From Sclerurus mexicanus (taxonomy: Eukaryota > Chordata > Aves > Passeriformes > Furnariidae): a DNA stretch of 64,000 bases. Positions 13,001 to 28,000 of the stretch are shown here, one piece after another. A model generated the notes under the pieces. The model saw nothing but the letters and a program-made list of their open reading frames with translations. It made no database searches and was not told the origin of the DNA. How positions within the stretch are numbered: the first letter of the stretch is position 1; the number at the start of each line of letters is the position of its first letter. The stretch is from assembly GCA_013396755.1 (NCBI GenBank), contig VWZF01002957.1, forward strand, positions 2,641,939-2,705,938, in the 5' to 3' direction. Position numbers and translations under genes: made by a program.

Positions 13001-16000
13001 CCACCATTTCTGACCTAATACTTAAATACTTGGAGAAAGCTGTGGATCACTAAATCTGAGATTTGAACAGCAATCTGGAATCCTATAACAAACTAAGTTT
13101 TCAGATACTCTGTGAATATGGATTTTAACGTTCAGACGTATGTAACACATCTTAGTTCAACAAAATAAAATGCTGATAGATTACGTTACAGTATCTAGTA
13201 CTAAATCACAAAGGTGGTAGTTCCTGAAAATGCCTTTGCATCTGAAAGGCTCAGTTATAGTAAGGGAAACCTGAACGAGCAATTACATAAAACTGGAAGG
13301 GTCTTTATGCAGCAGCATCTACTTGTGCACCAGTAATATGGTCCAGACAGCCGTGATGTCTCAGTGAAGACTATAAAGAGCATTACTCTTGTTTTCTGAC
13401 AGCCTATTATATAAATTTTAACAGCCTGATGCAATGAATGTCACTTCTTTCAGTTTTTAATTTTTTTCCCTCTGTAGGCTTTACTAGAAAATATTAAAGA
13501 GAGGGTTTTTCCTTATATTCTGTTATTTGTTATTTGAAAGCCAAAAATTAGTCTAACATCAGTGGTTATAGATTCCCTGGTAATTTCTTTTACTTGGTTG
13601 AATATAGAGCTTTTATCAGATTTCTACAGTGAAAATTTTCCAAAGTAAATTCAGAATTGTTTTCAACAAATATTTCATAGTGAGACTGAAATTCATTTTA
13701 TGCAAACATATCACAGATGGTACCATTCAAATGAATGTGCATAGAAAGTAACGCATAAAATTGATTCATCAAATTAATTTAAATATTTATGGGAAAAAGA
13801 TATATTCCATACTATTTTCAACAGATTTTGTATCCTGTCACCAAAAAAAAAAAAAGCCAGTTCTACAAACTTTTCTGGTTAGGGATTGGAATGATGTTTT
13901 TAAAGAAATATGTCTTTACATCATAAAGTATAAGACTGCAGCATCTCAGCTTTCCTTCCCTACTAATTTTTCCTAAATGTATTTTTATAAATCTCTTAAT
14001 ATGTTTTCTTTCATCAACTAATGTGCCTAACCTGTATTACTTCCCTCTAATTATTTTCTTTATTTTCTCTGTAATCATTTTTGTGTCATTCATTTCAAGG
14101 GCATTTGAATGAAACAAGCAGACTCTATTTTGTCTTCATTTTAATGATAACATTTGGATAATTTCTTTATTATTTACCATATGGATCCTGTTATCTAATA
14201 ATGTGCTCCACAGTAACCAAAAGCCTGCTGATGAAACCTCTTTAGTTAGATTAGCTTGCTGACGTTTGTCACTTTTTCCATGAAATGAAATTCACCCATT
14301 GCATCTGAAATATTAGCTGGTGCAAAAAGATTGCTGGAGAACCAGTGTCTGCGGTGCTTCCGTCCCCTGCCATTGCTCTGATAATCATGTGAGCAGAACA
14401 TCCATCACTTTTAGCAGATGAGCGGTGCTGCTGCCTTCTGAACAGAGACACCTGAAGGGATCTTACCTGCAAAGGGCTATTTACACCCAGGGTGTAAGAC
14501 TGATTCTCATATGCACTCTCTTCCAGTCTCAGCTTATGGCTTCCAGCTTGGCTTAAATAAAAACATTACTCAAGTTCTAAATATTTCTGACTGATTTTAA
14601 TTCTGCTTATCAACAGGTACACCATGTTCACTTGTAATTATCAAGTTACAAAAGCTGTTTATATCAGAAAAGCAAGGTGGCTTTTGTATATTTTAAATAT
14701 GTAAAACTCATGAGTACTTGTAATTGATGCTGCATCCATACTTTCTAGGTTAAAGTCTACCTGATAGCATTTCAGTGCAACTTTTCAGTTACTTTTCATG
14801 TCCTGATTCTGCCAAAGTATGTATTTTTTTAATTCTAATGTGAGAAAAACACATAGTTTTTGGTTTTAGCTAGAACTGTTGTTAACCAAAATAGCACAGT
14901 TTGCCATTCTTTCAAATGTGTTTCTCAGGCTGCAATGTGGTCTGTGCAGTTAAAAATGTGGCAATAAAACAAATAGTCTTATAAATTCATGTACAAGATG
15001 TTCCAAGAATGCAGTCAGAAGAGAAGGAGACAAAGAGGACTGGTGAAGGATAAAACACTCTGCAGGCTCATTTGCAGTTCCACAGTGAATGCCTTTATGT
15101 GGCTGGTGCCTTTCCTTTCCCCTCCTCAAAGAGACTTCCAGGAGAGACTGAACTTTAAATTCGTTTTGGCATTTCTTACTGGGAGGAATTTACTAGTAGC
15201 TACAGCAAAAAGAGTTAGTAATTTAGGACTAACTTTGACATATTTGCTTTTCCTTTAACTCCTTAAAGACAAGACTTTTATTTTATAACACAACTAGGTT
15301 TGTTTTTTTTTTTTTCTTTCTCGAGTTTGCAGACTGAGTTAAGGGAACATAAAGAATTACATTTAGTTGGACTTCCACAGCAAATCTGTAGCTAAGTCAG
15401 AAACAGATGCCTGGATTCTACTGTCCTCTGCTCTAATCATGAGACTCACCATGTTTTTGCCAATACATATGTGATAGCTCATGGTTTTTGAACCGATAGC
15501 ATTCTGGATAGTTAGGAAGCTGCTTGAGTAGAAGCTGAGTCATTGGTAGATTGTATTTTTAACTGGTGTCATCATCTCCCCATCCACTCTACCCAGAATC
15601 AATTTGGCTGTATATTCCTTGCAGACCATCTATTTGCTTCTACTCCATTCTTGCCAGAAAGCCTTTCTAAGCTCTGCAGTGCACTCCACTACTTATGCAA
15701 ATCTCTTAAGATATAATAATATACTGCTTAAGTGAAGCTAGCAACCTAAGAGCTACATGAGATGCAGTTAAACTTCATTTATATCTAGAATATAACTCTG
15801 ATTATAGAGACAAAATACACCAAACACTATGTACACACAAAGTTGTCTAGTAAATGTCCCCTTAATAGGCATATTCGTTATAGTAAAGCCTGAGGATACT
15901 TTGGGTTACTTTCACCTTGGGTATTATTACTGTTAACACAATGAGAAAATATACCAGCCATAAAATTTGAGAAGTTTTCAGTTCCAGGATACTTAATAAA

Positions 16001-17131
16001 GTTTCAGAATTACAAAACAGAAGTATCTCTGTAGTCAGATAACAATAAGAAAAGAAGTGGGGTTCTGGCAGGGTTTTTTAGTTGTCAAGCAAATTGGAAA
16101 GTTGACTAATATAATAGTTACACTTTGTTGTAACACAGTGCTAAATGGAAGCACACCCTTCAAACACTGATATGTCATGGGGAGTAAGTCCAATCCTTGT
16201 ATTAAAAAAAAAAAAGAAGAAACTTTACAATCCTAAACCAAAGGAAATCCAGAGCAGATACTTAAAACAAAAGGATTTAACTGTTTTTCTCTAAAACAAA
16301 CCCAGAACATTGGCTTTCCACCAAGCAATTCAACCTATGTAAAGGAGAAGTACAGCTAAACCACCCTGGGAACTCTGACTCATGGTGTCAGGCATCCTCC
16401 TTGTTGCAGAGGGGAAACAGTTTGCACCACCACCCTCTTTCCTGGCACAGCCTATTTCCTCCTCTCCTGCTCTGGGATGCAGCCCAGGCTGCTAACCCAT
16501 GAGCCCATGATGCTTTATGTACTCTGCCCTCCTCAGAAAAAGGGTAAATCAGTCCACCAACAGCTCCTTGCTGTCTGAAACAGGACAGCAGGTACGTGCT
16601 CTTCTGTGCAGGCATTCAAAAGGGCTCACAAAAGGGCTTCAAATATTAGTGCAAATGTTGGGCAACATTTTTAACTTCATAAAATAAAAGGCTACTGATC
16701 TGACTAATAGTCGAGTGAATTTGGTATTACTTTTGGGAACATTTTCAGCAATTTCAGCATGGTGAGAGCATCTATTGCTCAGTTTATCTCAAATACACTC
16801 TGTTAAGAGTACCAGAAAAGGTGAACCTACTGCTTAAATGCATCATATATGGTTGCTAAGTTTGAATGTGTGGGCAAGGTTTCATGCTAGACCTCCCAAA
16901 TCTGACCTTCACTTCTGGTTTACTGGCCTCCTACCCACTCACAGAACAAATTAAATTGAAGGGTACCCTCTCAGTTCTGCTGTAATTAAGTTCCAGGAAA
17001 AGCATCATGAATTCAGCTACTGATGTAGTACTGGTCCTTTGCAGCACAAACTTCACTGTCAGACCTCCTTCCAGGTCATAAAAGCTATGTTCAGGTCAGT
17101 AGCAGATCTCTTCATTTGGTCCCTCATTTGG
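7035..17131. other. Intergenic, AT-rich, no gene seen
   Basis: About 10 kb of AT-rich sequence holds homopolymer tracts (T-run near 8613-8627, A-rich tract near 12254-12290) and a small tandem duplication at 11602-11639. No open frame here looks like a known protein, and I saw no tRNA, snoRNA or microRNA hairpin by eye. Conserved non-coding elements could be present, but a single sequence cannot show that. Confidence 0.45.
11602..11639. repeat. 19-base tandem duplication, two copies
   Basis: The unit 'ttctacttttgtcctagag' at 11602-11620 is followed at once by 'ttctacttttgtcctacaa'. The copies differ only near their ends. This looks like a local replication-slippage duplication with no evident function. 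Confidence 0.8.
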
Positions 17132-17192
17132 TAAGTCTGTGGACTTAATGATCTTCATGTATTCCTTCCAACTCGAGATATTCTATGATTCT
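17132..17192 (+). repeat. CR1 LINE, 3'-end fragment
   Basis: 'ggacttaatgatcttcatgt', then 'attccttccaactcgagata' and 'ttctatgattct', is a diverged CR1 3' terminus in plus orientation. Only about 60 bases are recognisable. Confidence 0.7.
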
Positions 17193-20100
17193 AGGTTGGA
17201 CCTCTACCTCTGCAAATTGCATCCCTCTCTTGTTTCTCACAAACTTGAAGCACTGGGAAAAGTACTATAGGTACACTTGCATCCCATGTTTCTTTGCAAT
17301 AGCACTCTCCTTACAAAACTACATTCAAACACAGCATAACTCTCCTCCAGTCACTTGCCCAGGAAAGAGTCCACCCTTCTCCCTCCTTCTGCCCTGCTCC
17401 TTTAGGAGTCCTTCCAAGTGACATCTGTCTTTCTGCTCTCCCATATGCTGGTTTATGTACTGAGTCAAACTAGGGACAGATCAAATGGTGATGACCATCC
17501 CCTCCAGCACATTGCCTGAGCACCTCAGAGCTAGACTACAGCACAACCCAGGTTGTGTGTGAGTTTCCAGCCCACTGTCAGACTGAGTTTGGTACAAGAT
17601 GGATGGCTTCATTAACTGGGATATTTTACTGTAAGCCAGTGTACTAGTGCTTTCTTTTATTGCAGCAGCTGGTTGAGAATTATGTTTTGGGATTCAGAAG
17701 CATTGCTTTAAATATATAAATCTCTAGCTGGTCCATAACTTATCTTGATGAGACTTTATTTTCTCCTATATCATGCTACCTTTCAACTGTCATGTTCAAG
17801 TTAGAGACTTTCAGCTGAAGGATCTAGTGGCGGTGCAATTTGTGCCTTTGTTGTCTGTTTGGAAGGGGACTTCCAAGCATGGTGGAAACTGTCACTAGTT
17901 CCATCATTGTATTATGATTCCTTTCTGTCTATGTGTACATACCAAAAGAGTCAGCAAACAACAAATCAATTCCTTCAGTAACATTCCCTTGCTGTTACCT
18001 TTATAAAGAGTTGGTATCTATTATATTCTCCAAATCTCAGAATTTTATTTGTGTTTCTTCTTGAGAAGGGGAAAATCTCCTTTAGGGGTTTTTTTTTATA
18101 TCTTACTTTTTTCATCTTATGCATATTGTGGACAGATGATTAATATACCATGGGTATGGCAATGACTTCACAGTTATTCCTTCCCAGTTTAAACTGTAAA
18201 ACTTACAACTGCTCCATAAAAAATCTTCAAAGTTTTTCTCTTATGATGAAATTTCATTATAAACTACTTTATAAATTCAGCATGAACATTAAAGGAAAAA
18301 TTCATGAACGTTGAACAAACTGTAAGCTGAACTTGGCAGCTGCACTGGCTAATATACATGACAGAAAAATGGAAACAGAAAAATTAATAGACAGTGGATA
18401 TGAATACAAACTATGTCAGAGTTGTTCTAAATCACTAATGTTTAACAAAGGATTCATTCTCCAAAAATAACATTTAAATTTTTGGATTTCCATCACTTAG
18501 TATAAATTATCATTCCTTTGAATATATTTTTGAAAAAAGGTGAAAATTATCAGATTTACATTCTTGTTAAACTCCATTTATGAAACACGTATCTAGAAGT
18601 GCATTTCTTTCTCGATGTAAGTCAGGGTAGTATAATTGTACATATTTTCTTAATAAAAGATATCTTGGCCAAAAAAAAATTCATTATTTCATAAGGAGAT
18701 TTCAAAGGTGGATGACTTGAATTGAAGCAGCTTGGTTTGAAATCCTTTTCTTTTCTTAGTTCAAATTACTCTGAGTCAGTAGTCTCCCCCATCATTAAAC
18801 TGATAACAGTGCACTTGGGGGCCATGGGCAATGGCACAAGCAACTTTCCTGGGAAGTCCAGACTGCTGAGAAGAACAGGATTGCAAGTTGCATCTGTGGT
18901 ACCAAGGGAAAGAAAAGGGACAAGTTAGTTTCAAACCAAGACAAAATTTTGGAGTTTTACATTTCCCAACTGAAACTTGTAATGGAAAATTAATAAATCA
19001 GTATTTTGGCTTTTGGTTATCATCCATTTTTTAATGATAGAATTCCCAGGAACTAGAAATTCTCAGTTTTAATAAATGCTACTAGAAACTAAAATACGTG
19101 ATGGGCCTCTTAAGTACTTTTTACACGAACAGCTACCTAAGACCTGCTTCTCATTTAGACTTCAGCTCTACAGGTTACAAGGGCACGACAGTAATAGCTA
19201 TCCAAATCACTCAATTGCTAGGGCTGTTTCAAAAGATTTATTTCAGATTTGTGAAAGTTCTGGGTCCTGAACAGCTGGGCTGCCCTTTGAATCCTATGCT
19301 AATGCTGCAGGTATTGGGACGGTGTAAGAACTTAGTCTGAGATAAAATGGCAGTTCACTGTGCAAAGTAGTCAATTAAAATATAGGCCATCCGAATTCCA
19401 GTTTTGTCTTTTGAGGCTTGGATGCTTCCTAAGCCTGTAATTCATTTATAGAAAGATAAATTTCATATCCATAACTGTGACAGCCTGTGTCCCTTGTCTA
19501 TTGGAGAAAGCTAGCAGCATTCCATGTAAAGCAGTTCCCTGAGGGGCCCAGACCATTTAGGATCAGTGCCTTGGCAAAAAAAGTTCTCTCATTGCTACAA
19601 GCAAAAGAATCCTGTCACAGTAATTTTTCTGTTCAGAGTATTTTTCTTTGCAGTACAGCTTTCTTCATTTTCTCCAAAGACCATCCAGTTTCTACATTTT
19701 CCTGCACTGGCATACTTAGGACTCTGTGCCATTTCAGAGCATTTGCATTTTGGTGTGGGGATAGTGTATCCTTCTTTTCACACAGAAACAGAGCACAGCC
19801 TGCAATATGATATAAAAAAAGGTTTAATAGCTATGAGTACAATCCTATTCTGAAGAATTTTACCTCTAAGGTGTGTGATACTACTTAACAAGCTTGTGAA
19901 TTCAAGTTTGATTTATAAGGTATGTTGTGCTGTAAATCTGAGAGGTTAAAACAAACTGTGACATTAGAAAAGGCACAGGGTGTTAGGGGAGAAATGTTGC
20001 CTTTGTTTGCATGTTTAGGAGGGTTATCGGTTGACTGGTTTAATTTTACACTGACTATTCTTGCCACTCTTCTGTTTGCTAGTGTAGGTGATTCATTTTA

Positions 20101-21799
20101 TTGTCCAGGTATTTTGGACTTGGTCACTTCTTTGAAATTTCCTGGTGTTTTATCTAACCATAATTTGCTACTGAAAGATTAATCTCCTCAAGCCCACAAA
20201 ACAAATTCCACTCACTCCCTGTGCTCTCGTTCCCCTTTATTTACCCCATGTAAATGGTTATGTGGATTTGAAGAGAACCTCAGAACAAGGGATGGGAAAC
20301 AGTCTGAATTAATCAGACCTTACAGCAGGCAGCTAAGTACTCTCTATCTCTCTTCCCCCCACCCCCCCAAAAAAAAAAAAATCTTTCTTGGTAGTATCTA
20401 GGATGCTGGAGATGACACCAGATATTTCAAGTTTCCAGGGAATGAGCCCATATTTATTTTTAAAATTAGCTTCATGTGGTCAGAGGCCCAAGATGCATCA
20501 TGTAAAGGGGCCAGAACTTTTATTATGCTGGATACCTAAACATAGTTCTTGTTTACATTAAACACAAATGTCTTGAACTATTTATATTTGGGGGATTAAA
20601 GAGTAAATAAGCTACCCAAAGATGAGATATTCAGTGTTGTTATGACAGAGAGAGAACACAAAAACAGGTCTCTGGGGTAAGACACCGGGACACTTAGGAG
20701 AAGCACAACTGTTTTCCATGCACTCATTAATTTATGCTTTCAGATAGTTATCGCATCCCCTGATGGCTGATACTGCTGATAGTTAAATGGATGACATAAC
20801 TATTCAAAGTACCAGGAAAATTAAGTGTGAAATCACTCATCACTGGTGAGACTGCTACTGCTCTTGTTCTATACTGATAAACCAGAGGCATGTTAAGCTG
20901 GGGTGGCTGCAGGAACTGCTCAGCTAAGAGGATTCCAGTGGTCCTCCACTCTGTGTTCATTGCTGCTAACCTGTATTTAGATTTTGCCTCCAACTTGAGT
21001 AGTATGAAGGGCTGCCATCTGTCAGAATATGAAAAGTGCAATATTTATGCCACAACTGATCAGTTTTAGCTGCACTATTGCCTTGTGTCTCCGCTGCTCC
21101 AGGTTACTCCACTACAGTTGCTCTAAACTTAACATGCAGCCTCCACTGTGACAAATACCAAATGATTTTAGAAAGCTTTCTCAGGATTTAGGAGTCTGTG
21201 GGTTAAATCCCCTAGAACATGCTGCTGTTTTCTTCTGAAACTGGGAATAAGAATGAAATTGTGATTTTCTCATAGGGCAAAACAGCTTCAGATTTTGGAA
21301 ACCTGCCATAAGGTCTATGCAGCAGCTGTTGGGAAGTGGGGAGAATAGTAGAGAGCTGGGAACTGAGACCAACAGCTGCAAAATTATTTTTTACAGCTGT
21401 CTTATGTTCTTTCCCTTTGATATGCATCTTTTGTTTTCTTGGTATTTGAGAACAATTTCTTATGACAAACCCCTTTTTCTGGGTCTGTGGCAGAATGAGC
21501 ATCCCCGAGTGAAAAGGTGGTTTCCTGGCTTGGTATGATGTGGTCCCTGGAGAGCATTGCCACTGGGTTGAGAGAAAACAATATATTTTCTGTGGAAAAG
21601 AGTGCAAGAAATAGTCATTACACTTTTTGAAGACCCCTTGGTAAGTGAGTCTACTGAGGAAGACTCCAGGGAGACACTGATGGAGCCCATACATCCCTTC
21701 TGTGTTCCACCTCTAATTCCTTCTCAAGGTTCGAAGTACCAAAACCATATTGGGTTTCACAGGAATGCAGTAGTAACTCATTGTGGTGCATATTTGAGG
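17193..21799. other. Intergenic, no gene seen
   Basis: This is AT-rich sequence with a C/A homopolymer junction near 20356-20381 and no recognisable gene. The open frames at 19487-19810 and 19566-19853 overlap each other in different frames and look like chance frames. Confidence 0.45.
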
Positions 21800-22038
21800 A
21801 AAGCACTTAAGTTGCACCAGAGGAGGTTCAGATTGGATATTAGAAAAAAAAAAATCACTGAAAGACTAGTTAGGCATTGGAATGAGTATCCCAGGGACGT
21901 GGTAGAGTCAACGTCTCTATAAGTGTTCAAGATATGTATATGGATGTGGCACTTGAGGTCATTATGGTGATGCTGGGTTGATGGTTAGACTAGATGATCT
22001 TGAAGGTCTCTTCCAGCTTCTGTGGTTCTGTGATTCTG
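21800..22038 (+). repeat. CR1 LINE, 3' untranslated fragment
   Basis: About 240 bases match the CR1 3' region in order: 'ttgcaccagaggaggttcag', 'attggatattag', 'cactgaaagactagttaggc', 'ggttagactagatgatcttg', 'aaggtctcttccagcttctg' and a terminal 'tgattctg'. The copy is in plus orientation, truncated at its 5' end, with an A-run insertion near 21843-21854. Confidence 0.88.
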
Positions 22039-25000
22039 TATTTGATGGTGTAGTTAGAACTGTTGGGTGAGCATTAAAAACTGTAGACTTAACAGAAGCA
22101 ATTGAAATGATGTGATGACCTTTAGATGGAAGGAAAGAGGATAACTGCAAAAAATATCAGACAATGTTTTAAGCAGGAACTCTGTAAGCCTTAGGTGTAC
22201 ATTCACAGTTCCCTCAGATAAATAATTCTCCACTAAATATCTCAACATGTATTATTCTTCATACACATTATTAAACAGTCCAACTTCAGCCCTTCAGTTC
22301 TACTTATGACACGTTGAAAAGTGATACTTTTTCTACTAGAGGTGGCTGAAAATTTGTTTACTGATACAAAACTATGAAGTCAGGTTTCTGAGAGCAGAGA
22401 TGTGATACTGAATTAATTTCTTCTCACACCTTGTGCTTTGTTCTGATGTGTTCCTTAGATAAAAGTTACTGCTATGACAAAAATATTTGTCATCAGTTCT
22501 TTGTCATAACTCTGCAGAGAATGCATCATTTCAAAAACCTCAGCTTATAAAATGAACCTGCTCTAAAATTACACCATTAAAAGACTTTTAGCACACTGTA
22601 AAAGAATATAAGTAGCATTCAGTTACCAAAAGTGGTTTGCCATCATCTACATCTTCATCACCTTTAACCAATTTAAAGATTGCATTTGATAAATCTTCAC
22701 CTAATGTACAAAGGCAACTTAGAGAAGCTGGAAAAGCTTTTAAGTGCCTTTCAGTGGTATCAATTATTTTTGGTGAATAAGCCTTAGAATACTTGTATAT
22801 TATGCTGACAAAATAAAATACAGCCTGAAATTCCTAGACCTTTTTTGGCATATGAGAGTGATAAGAAAGTTTGGTTACATAACTTTCAAATCAAGAGTTA
22901 TGTTATGCATGGCATTGTTTTATGCAGCATTTGATCTGAGCAGTTAGACAGAAGCAAATAATCTTGTACTAGAATATAGATAGATACTAGGATATCGCCC
23001 TTCTAATTCTATATTAACAATACTGTAATACCTATTTAATTCCAATTATCAAAAGTATCAGAGACGACTGAGAGCAGTATGTCCTTTTTATTAGTCTTTA
23101 ACTATTTTCGACTTATTATAGTTTTTAAACTATATTATACTTTTCCCATGCAAGTTATAACAGAACAAATCACCCACTTTACATTAAATAATCTTCTGTC
23201 ACATTCAGGATTTGTTTGCTTGGCACATTTTTTATCACTTCTGTTACAGTCACTTCAGCCTTTTTATTACCAATCAGATAAGCTGTTACTTAGCAGGAAT
23301 GCTGGAATTTGTTTTTATGCTTTTCTCCCTTAACATTCTGTCCCATGTCTGACAATCCATCATGAAAAACTGGAAAGCTCTCACTTTTTTTTTTTTTTGT
23401 ATGTGTAGATTTCTTCTACAGTGAAAAGGTACCTCTTGTTTTGCAGATGAGTTATTTTAATAATCTGTGAAGTCATTGCCATCATGTATATAGGTATATA
23501 ATTCAATAAATTATTAATATGTGAGCCAACCCTAACTCATAATCAATTACTCACACCTTTAGTGCCTGTCCATAGACAGGCACCATATTTGTCTGCATGT
23601 GACATTTTAGACAGGTAGGATAGCACAATCTTTATAGAAAGTAAATCTAGCTGAATATCTTGGAAATCAACTAGAGCTTTTCTGGAAGACACATAGTGTA
23701 ACACCTTACACTTCAGCAGCAGCTGAAATCCTTTCCATACAAAGTTTATGAATGAATATATGGAATTTAGGGTTCAGGATTTATTTCAATTACTTGGAAG
23801 TCTCTCTAGGAGTAAGCATTCATCATACTTCTTTCAACTGTTCCTAGTCTACAGAAAACAGAAGAAATTTCCATGTCAGGTTTTTTAGGATGATGTTCGG
23901 ACTCTGGAACGCTCACGTAGTCTTCCTCCTAAAATCAAAAGGGTTCCAGCTCACTTTCCAGTTTCCTCAAAAGGCTATAACTTTTATCTATTCAATGTGA
24001 TAGTCTGTGGGGGTGAAAACACCAGTGACACAGAAAAACCCCCAGAGGCTGAAGGTCTCATTTATTTATAGGATGCTGAGACTGTTATGAAACTTCCACA
24101 GAGCACACTAGCCAAGCTGCTACTAAGAAAAAAAAAAAAGAAATTATAGAAGCCATATGTGCTGGTTGGTTTCATATTTCTGCCCTTCCCAGAGTACTCA
24201 CTAAACGTGCAATAAAGCATACTAGACTTCAAATGACATTAAGTATTTTCTGTTCATACAGCTCTACATGAAGCCTTTGAAAAGTTTCCTTTTTTTGCAT
24301 GGCACTTCCCTAACTGGGTTACAAATGCATAAATAAAAGTGTGGGGGAACATCAGACTTCAACAGCCAATGGCTCAAACACAATTCCACACCCATGACTA
24401 TATTTCAAGCCTGTAATTCAGGATAGCCACAGAATAACAGAAAATCATATTTTTCTTAGGCTTTGTCTTTAGTTTTTTTTAAGATTTCATTTCCTCAGGC
24501 TGAACTCTAGACTGAAAAAGGTTTTAGTCAGTGATTGGATCTGTTGGTGTTGCCTGGCAAAACTCATATCAGTAGCATTTGACTGAATGGTTCAACCATC
24601 CCCATAACCTTCTGAGAAATAAATGAAAAAACTTACAGTTAAGGATGCCTTACAATTAAGGATGAAGTGCACCCATGGTGAAGAAGATTCTTCTGCCAGC
24701 AAGGAGTGCTGACCCTCATGGGCTTTCATAACCCTTCACAGACTTGAGTGCATCAGAAGCTGTCCCTCTTTGACATCGTCCTTAATCCCTACCTCTGGTT
24801 AGCTGAGTCCAGGCAGATGCTGGCTCAAACAGAATGTGTTGTCATTAATGATGGAGTTTGGATCAGAATTATACTTTTGAAAGGACTCTCCTGATTATGT
24901 TCACTTACTATGTTTTTGTTTGCATCACAGAGAAGTCTTTGACATAGGTGGATGAGGTCTTCCTGAAAAAAAAGGAAGGTCCCTAAAAAATCCTTTCCTT

Positions 25001-28000
25001 TAGGATGAAAGTAAACCAAACATTTGGTTTCATCAAACAGTATGCTTCAGGACTGCACTAAGTATGCTCCAGCCACTACTGGGCTGTCAGTCCAGTCCTG
25101 GCTGTCAAGCAACCAGACAAAAGCTGAAACACATTGACTGTCAGCGCTGGATCAACACTGCAACCTCAGATTGCAGTCTGCAAAGTTGGATTCACTCCAC
25201 CTGCGTTGCACAACTTGCTAATGTAGCCATTGCCTTGGCAGGAAAGAACTGGGGAGACTTTTATCTTTTAGAAGTCAGAGGCAAATGTCTTTGGGTGGCA
25301 AAATCCTGTGTTCAGATCTCATTGTTCTACTCATCATGCTTCCTGCATTCACATAATAGGGTTTGAAATCAAAAGGGGATTTTGGACGCAGTAGACTGGG
25401 AGGACAGTTCTAAAGCCTTGAGGTGGCCAAAAGACCAAAGCTGCTTGTCTTTAATGAAGCTGTGATTAAGTCAAAATGTCTACAGGCACATGCTTTCAGA
25501 CTGGATGCTGGGAACTTGTAAAAGACCTGCAAATCAAAATTTTGTTTTATAAAATGGGTCACCGGTGGTTTATGTTTGCACCTTCTCATCTTTGCTGTGA
25601 AACATTGTCTTTGCTTGGAAACTATGGGGCAGCTGACCTTCCAGAAATGGCATAAAACCCTACCTTCTGGGTTGCAATGTTACCATCCTTAACAGCTTTG
25701 TGTTTCCCTCCTTGGCAAAGTTTTAAGTAAATAGCTGAGTTCAGCATTGACCTTGTGTCCTTTCAGTTTTGATTTTCCCTTGTGCTATGATTTGGTTTTG
25801 CTTCTCCACTCTCACACTTCAAAGCCAGGGAGGGGCCCAAAGAAAATCATATCAATGGCGAGGGAATGTGATGGGACATGGGTATTTCACAGAAAATCAT
25901 GTTGTTGTCCCCACTGTTATTTAGGCCACTCTTGGTATAATAAAGGGACAGCTGGATATGTGCAGCAGTTATTTTTGGCTTCTGGAACAATCAGTTTGGA
26001 TTAGAGGAAGCTAGGTGCAAATTAAAGAGACCTATAGCTGTCTTAAATTGTCGAGGATTAATGACTTGTCAGTTAGCCCTAAAAAGAGGGAGCTGGAAGA
26101 TAGAGGATGATCTGTTTTAGCAGAATTTTTGAGCTGCATTGTCACCAGCTTTTGCCCAGAAGAAACATTCAGACACATCATGTTTACAGCAGCTGCTCTG
26201 AAGTCTGAGCAATCAAAACACAGATTTCTCCCAACACTCTGAAACCAAAGCAGGCCACACTGAATCTCCCATGTGCAGATGAAAACTCCCAGCTATTATT
26301 TTCTGTTTATTTAGCATGCCTGTGGAATGGACCGTGACTGGTGATTTCCAGTCCATCCCGCTGTGCCTGCGTGGGCAGAGGCACCATAGCTTTCTCACAG
26401 TGGTGGGAGGCAGCCAGGCTGCCTGCAAAGGCAATGCTGAATGAAGTGCTGGGTCTATTGCTCCGGAGCACTCCTAGCAAGAGAGCCAAGACTTCCAGCC
26501 CACGGTGCTGAGTGGGACGTTGTTTTCTGTAGCAATCCTTCCCCAGGATGAGTGACAAGGAGGAGACTGAGCTTGCAGTGTGATCCTGCTTCTGGCTATT
26601 GGAAACTTTTGAAGAGACTGTGGTGGTGATCACTTACGTGCAGGGTGATTAAAAGCAGCATCTGTTTTTATAAAATGCAAAGCCACACTCTGGTGACAGT
26701 GGATGCAAGATCCACTTGGATACAGGAGAAGAGGGTAAGATCTCATTTGGACTTAATCCAGCCCAGTTATAGAGAGAAATGCAATGATATAAAGCATTTC
26801 AAAACATAGCAGAGACAGTAAACTGCACCCAAAGGACAAATTCTACACCAAAATTTCAAACCCTGTCTGTTTATGTGCATTCAGGAACAATTTTACATCA
26901 AAACAAATCTCATTTTTTATTATGCTGAATCAGAAGGCAGTGGGATTTTCTCTGTAGAGAGCTGTACAGCTTTTCCTTTGGAGAAGCAAGGCCTTGCATG
27001 GTTGGCATCAAGTGGAAACCAAGAGAGCTGCATGCCCAAGAGTCATAAGAAGTGGGATTTCTTCTCCAGATGAGCCTGATTGTGCTAAAAAATACCAAGA
27101 GGCTGTAGCAGAGCAGTGGGCTAAAATCTGAATTTCCCCTTACAGCTTTTGCAGGGCTACAGCTCCCACCCTCACAGAGTGAAATTAAAGGGCATTTCAG
27201 CCTTTGGGGATGCGAACAGAACTTGATAAGCTGCATCTTACAAAATTTTCTCTGTTTCTTTTCTCTCCTAAGACAAATTTCCAAATGCAAACTTGTCATT
27301 GTTTTTTTTTTTTTTCCTTCTATTGATTCCCTCAGTCCTGCTCAGGGGCCTGCAAGGTTACAAACCCTCTCTGATCATATGCTAATGAGTCATTAATACT
27401 GACTGTTAATGTGAATAAATCACCCCTTCTTAGTCAGCCTTTGTCCAAATAAAGGAGTCTATTCTGATAACAAAAATGATAACAATAAAAAATCAGTGAG
27501 ATAAAATTAGGAAAGTTCTTCCTCAGTGCTGCCAGGTGCAGGGCTCAGCTCACTCTGCCTTAGCCTGGCTGGTCCTCCCTAGCCCCTTGTTTTATTTAGG
27601 TATATGTGTCACTAAACTACACAGTTTGAGTCTAAAATGGGGTAATTGTGTTTCAGTCAGATTTTAACATCTTTAGATGGCCAAGAACAAAAGGTCAACA
27701 CTGTTATTAGCTGCGCAGCTTTACTGAAGTGTGGCTTTTCACCATAAACTTGGCACAAGGTCATGTTAAGATATTTTTTACTTTTTTTTCAGCAAAGGGG
27801 AATTACCCATTCACTTCTGGACAAGGTTAAATAGCTGACAACAGCAACAGCTTAAATATTAAGCTGCTGGTCCTTCATTTCAAGTAAGAAATTGCAGCTG
27901 TCTTCAAAAACACTTGAAAGTTCAGGCAACATCTTGAAACTGGTACCAGGAAAGGCCACTTCTAATTAGCTCAAGGGAACTGTATGGATTTTGAGTCAGA

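Noticed and set aside
21212..21694. Minus-strand open frame of 160 codons
   Set aside because: Other frames on both strands are also open here and the product resembles nothing known, so it was treated as chance.
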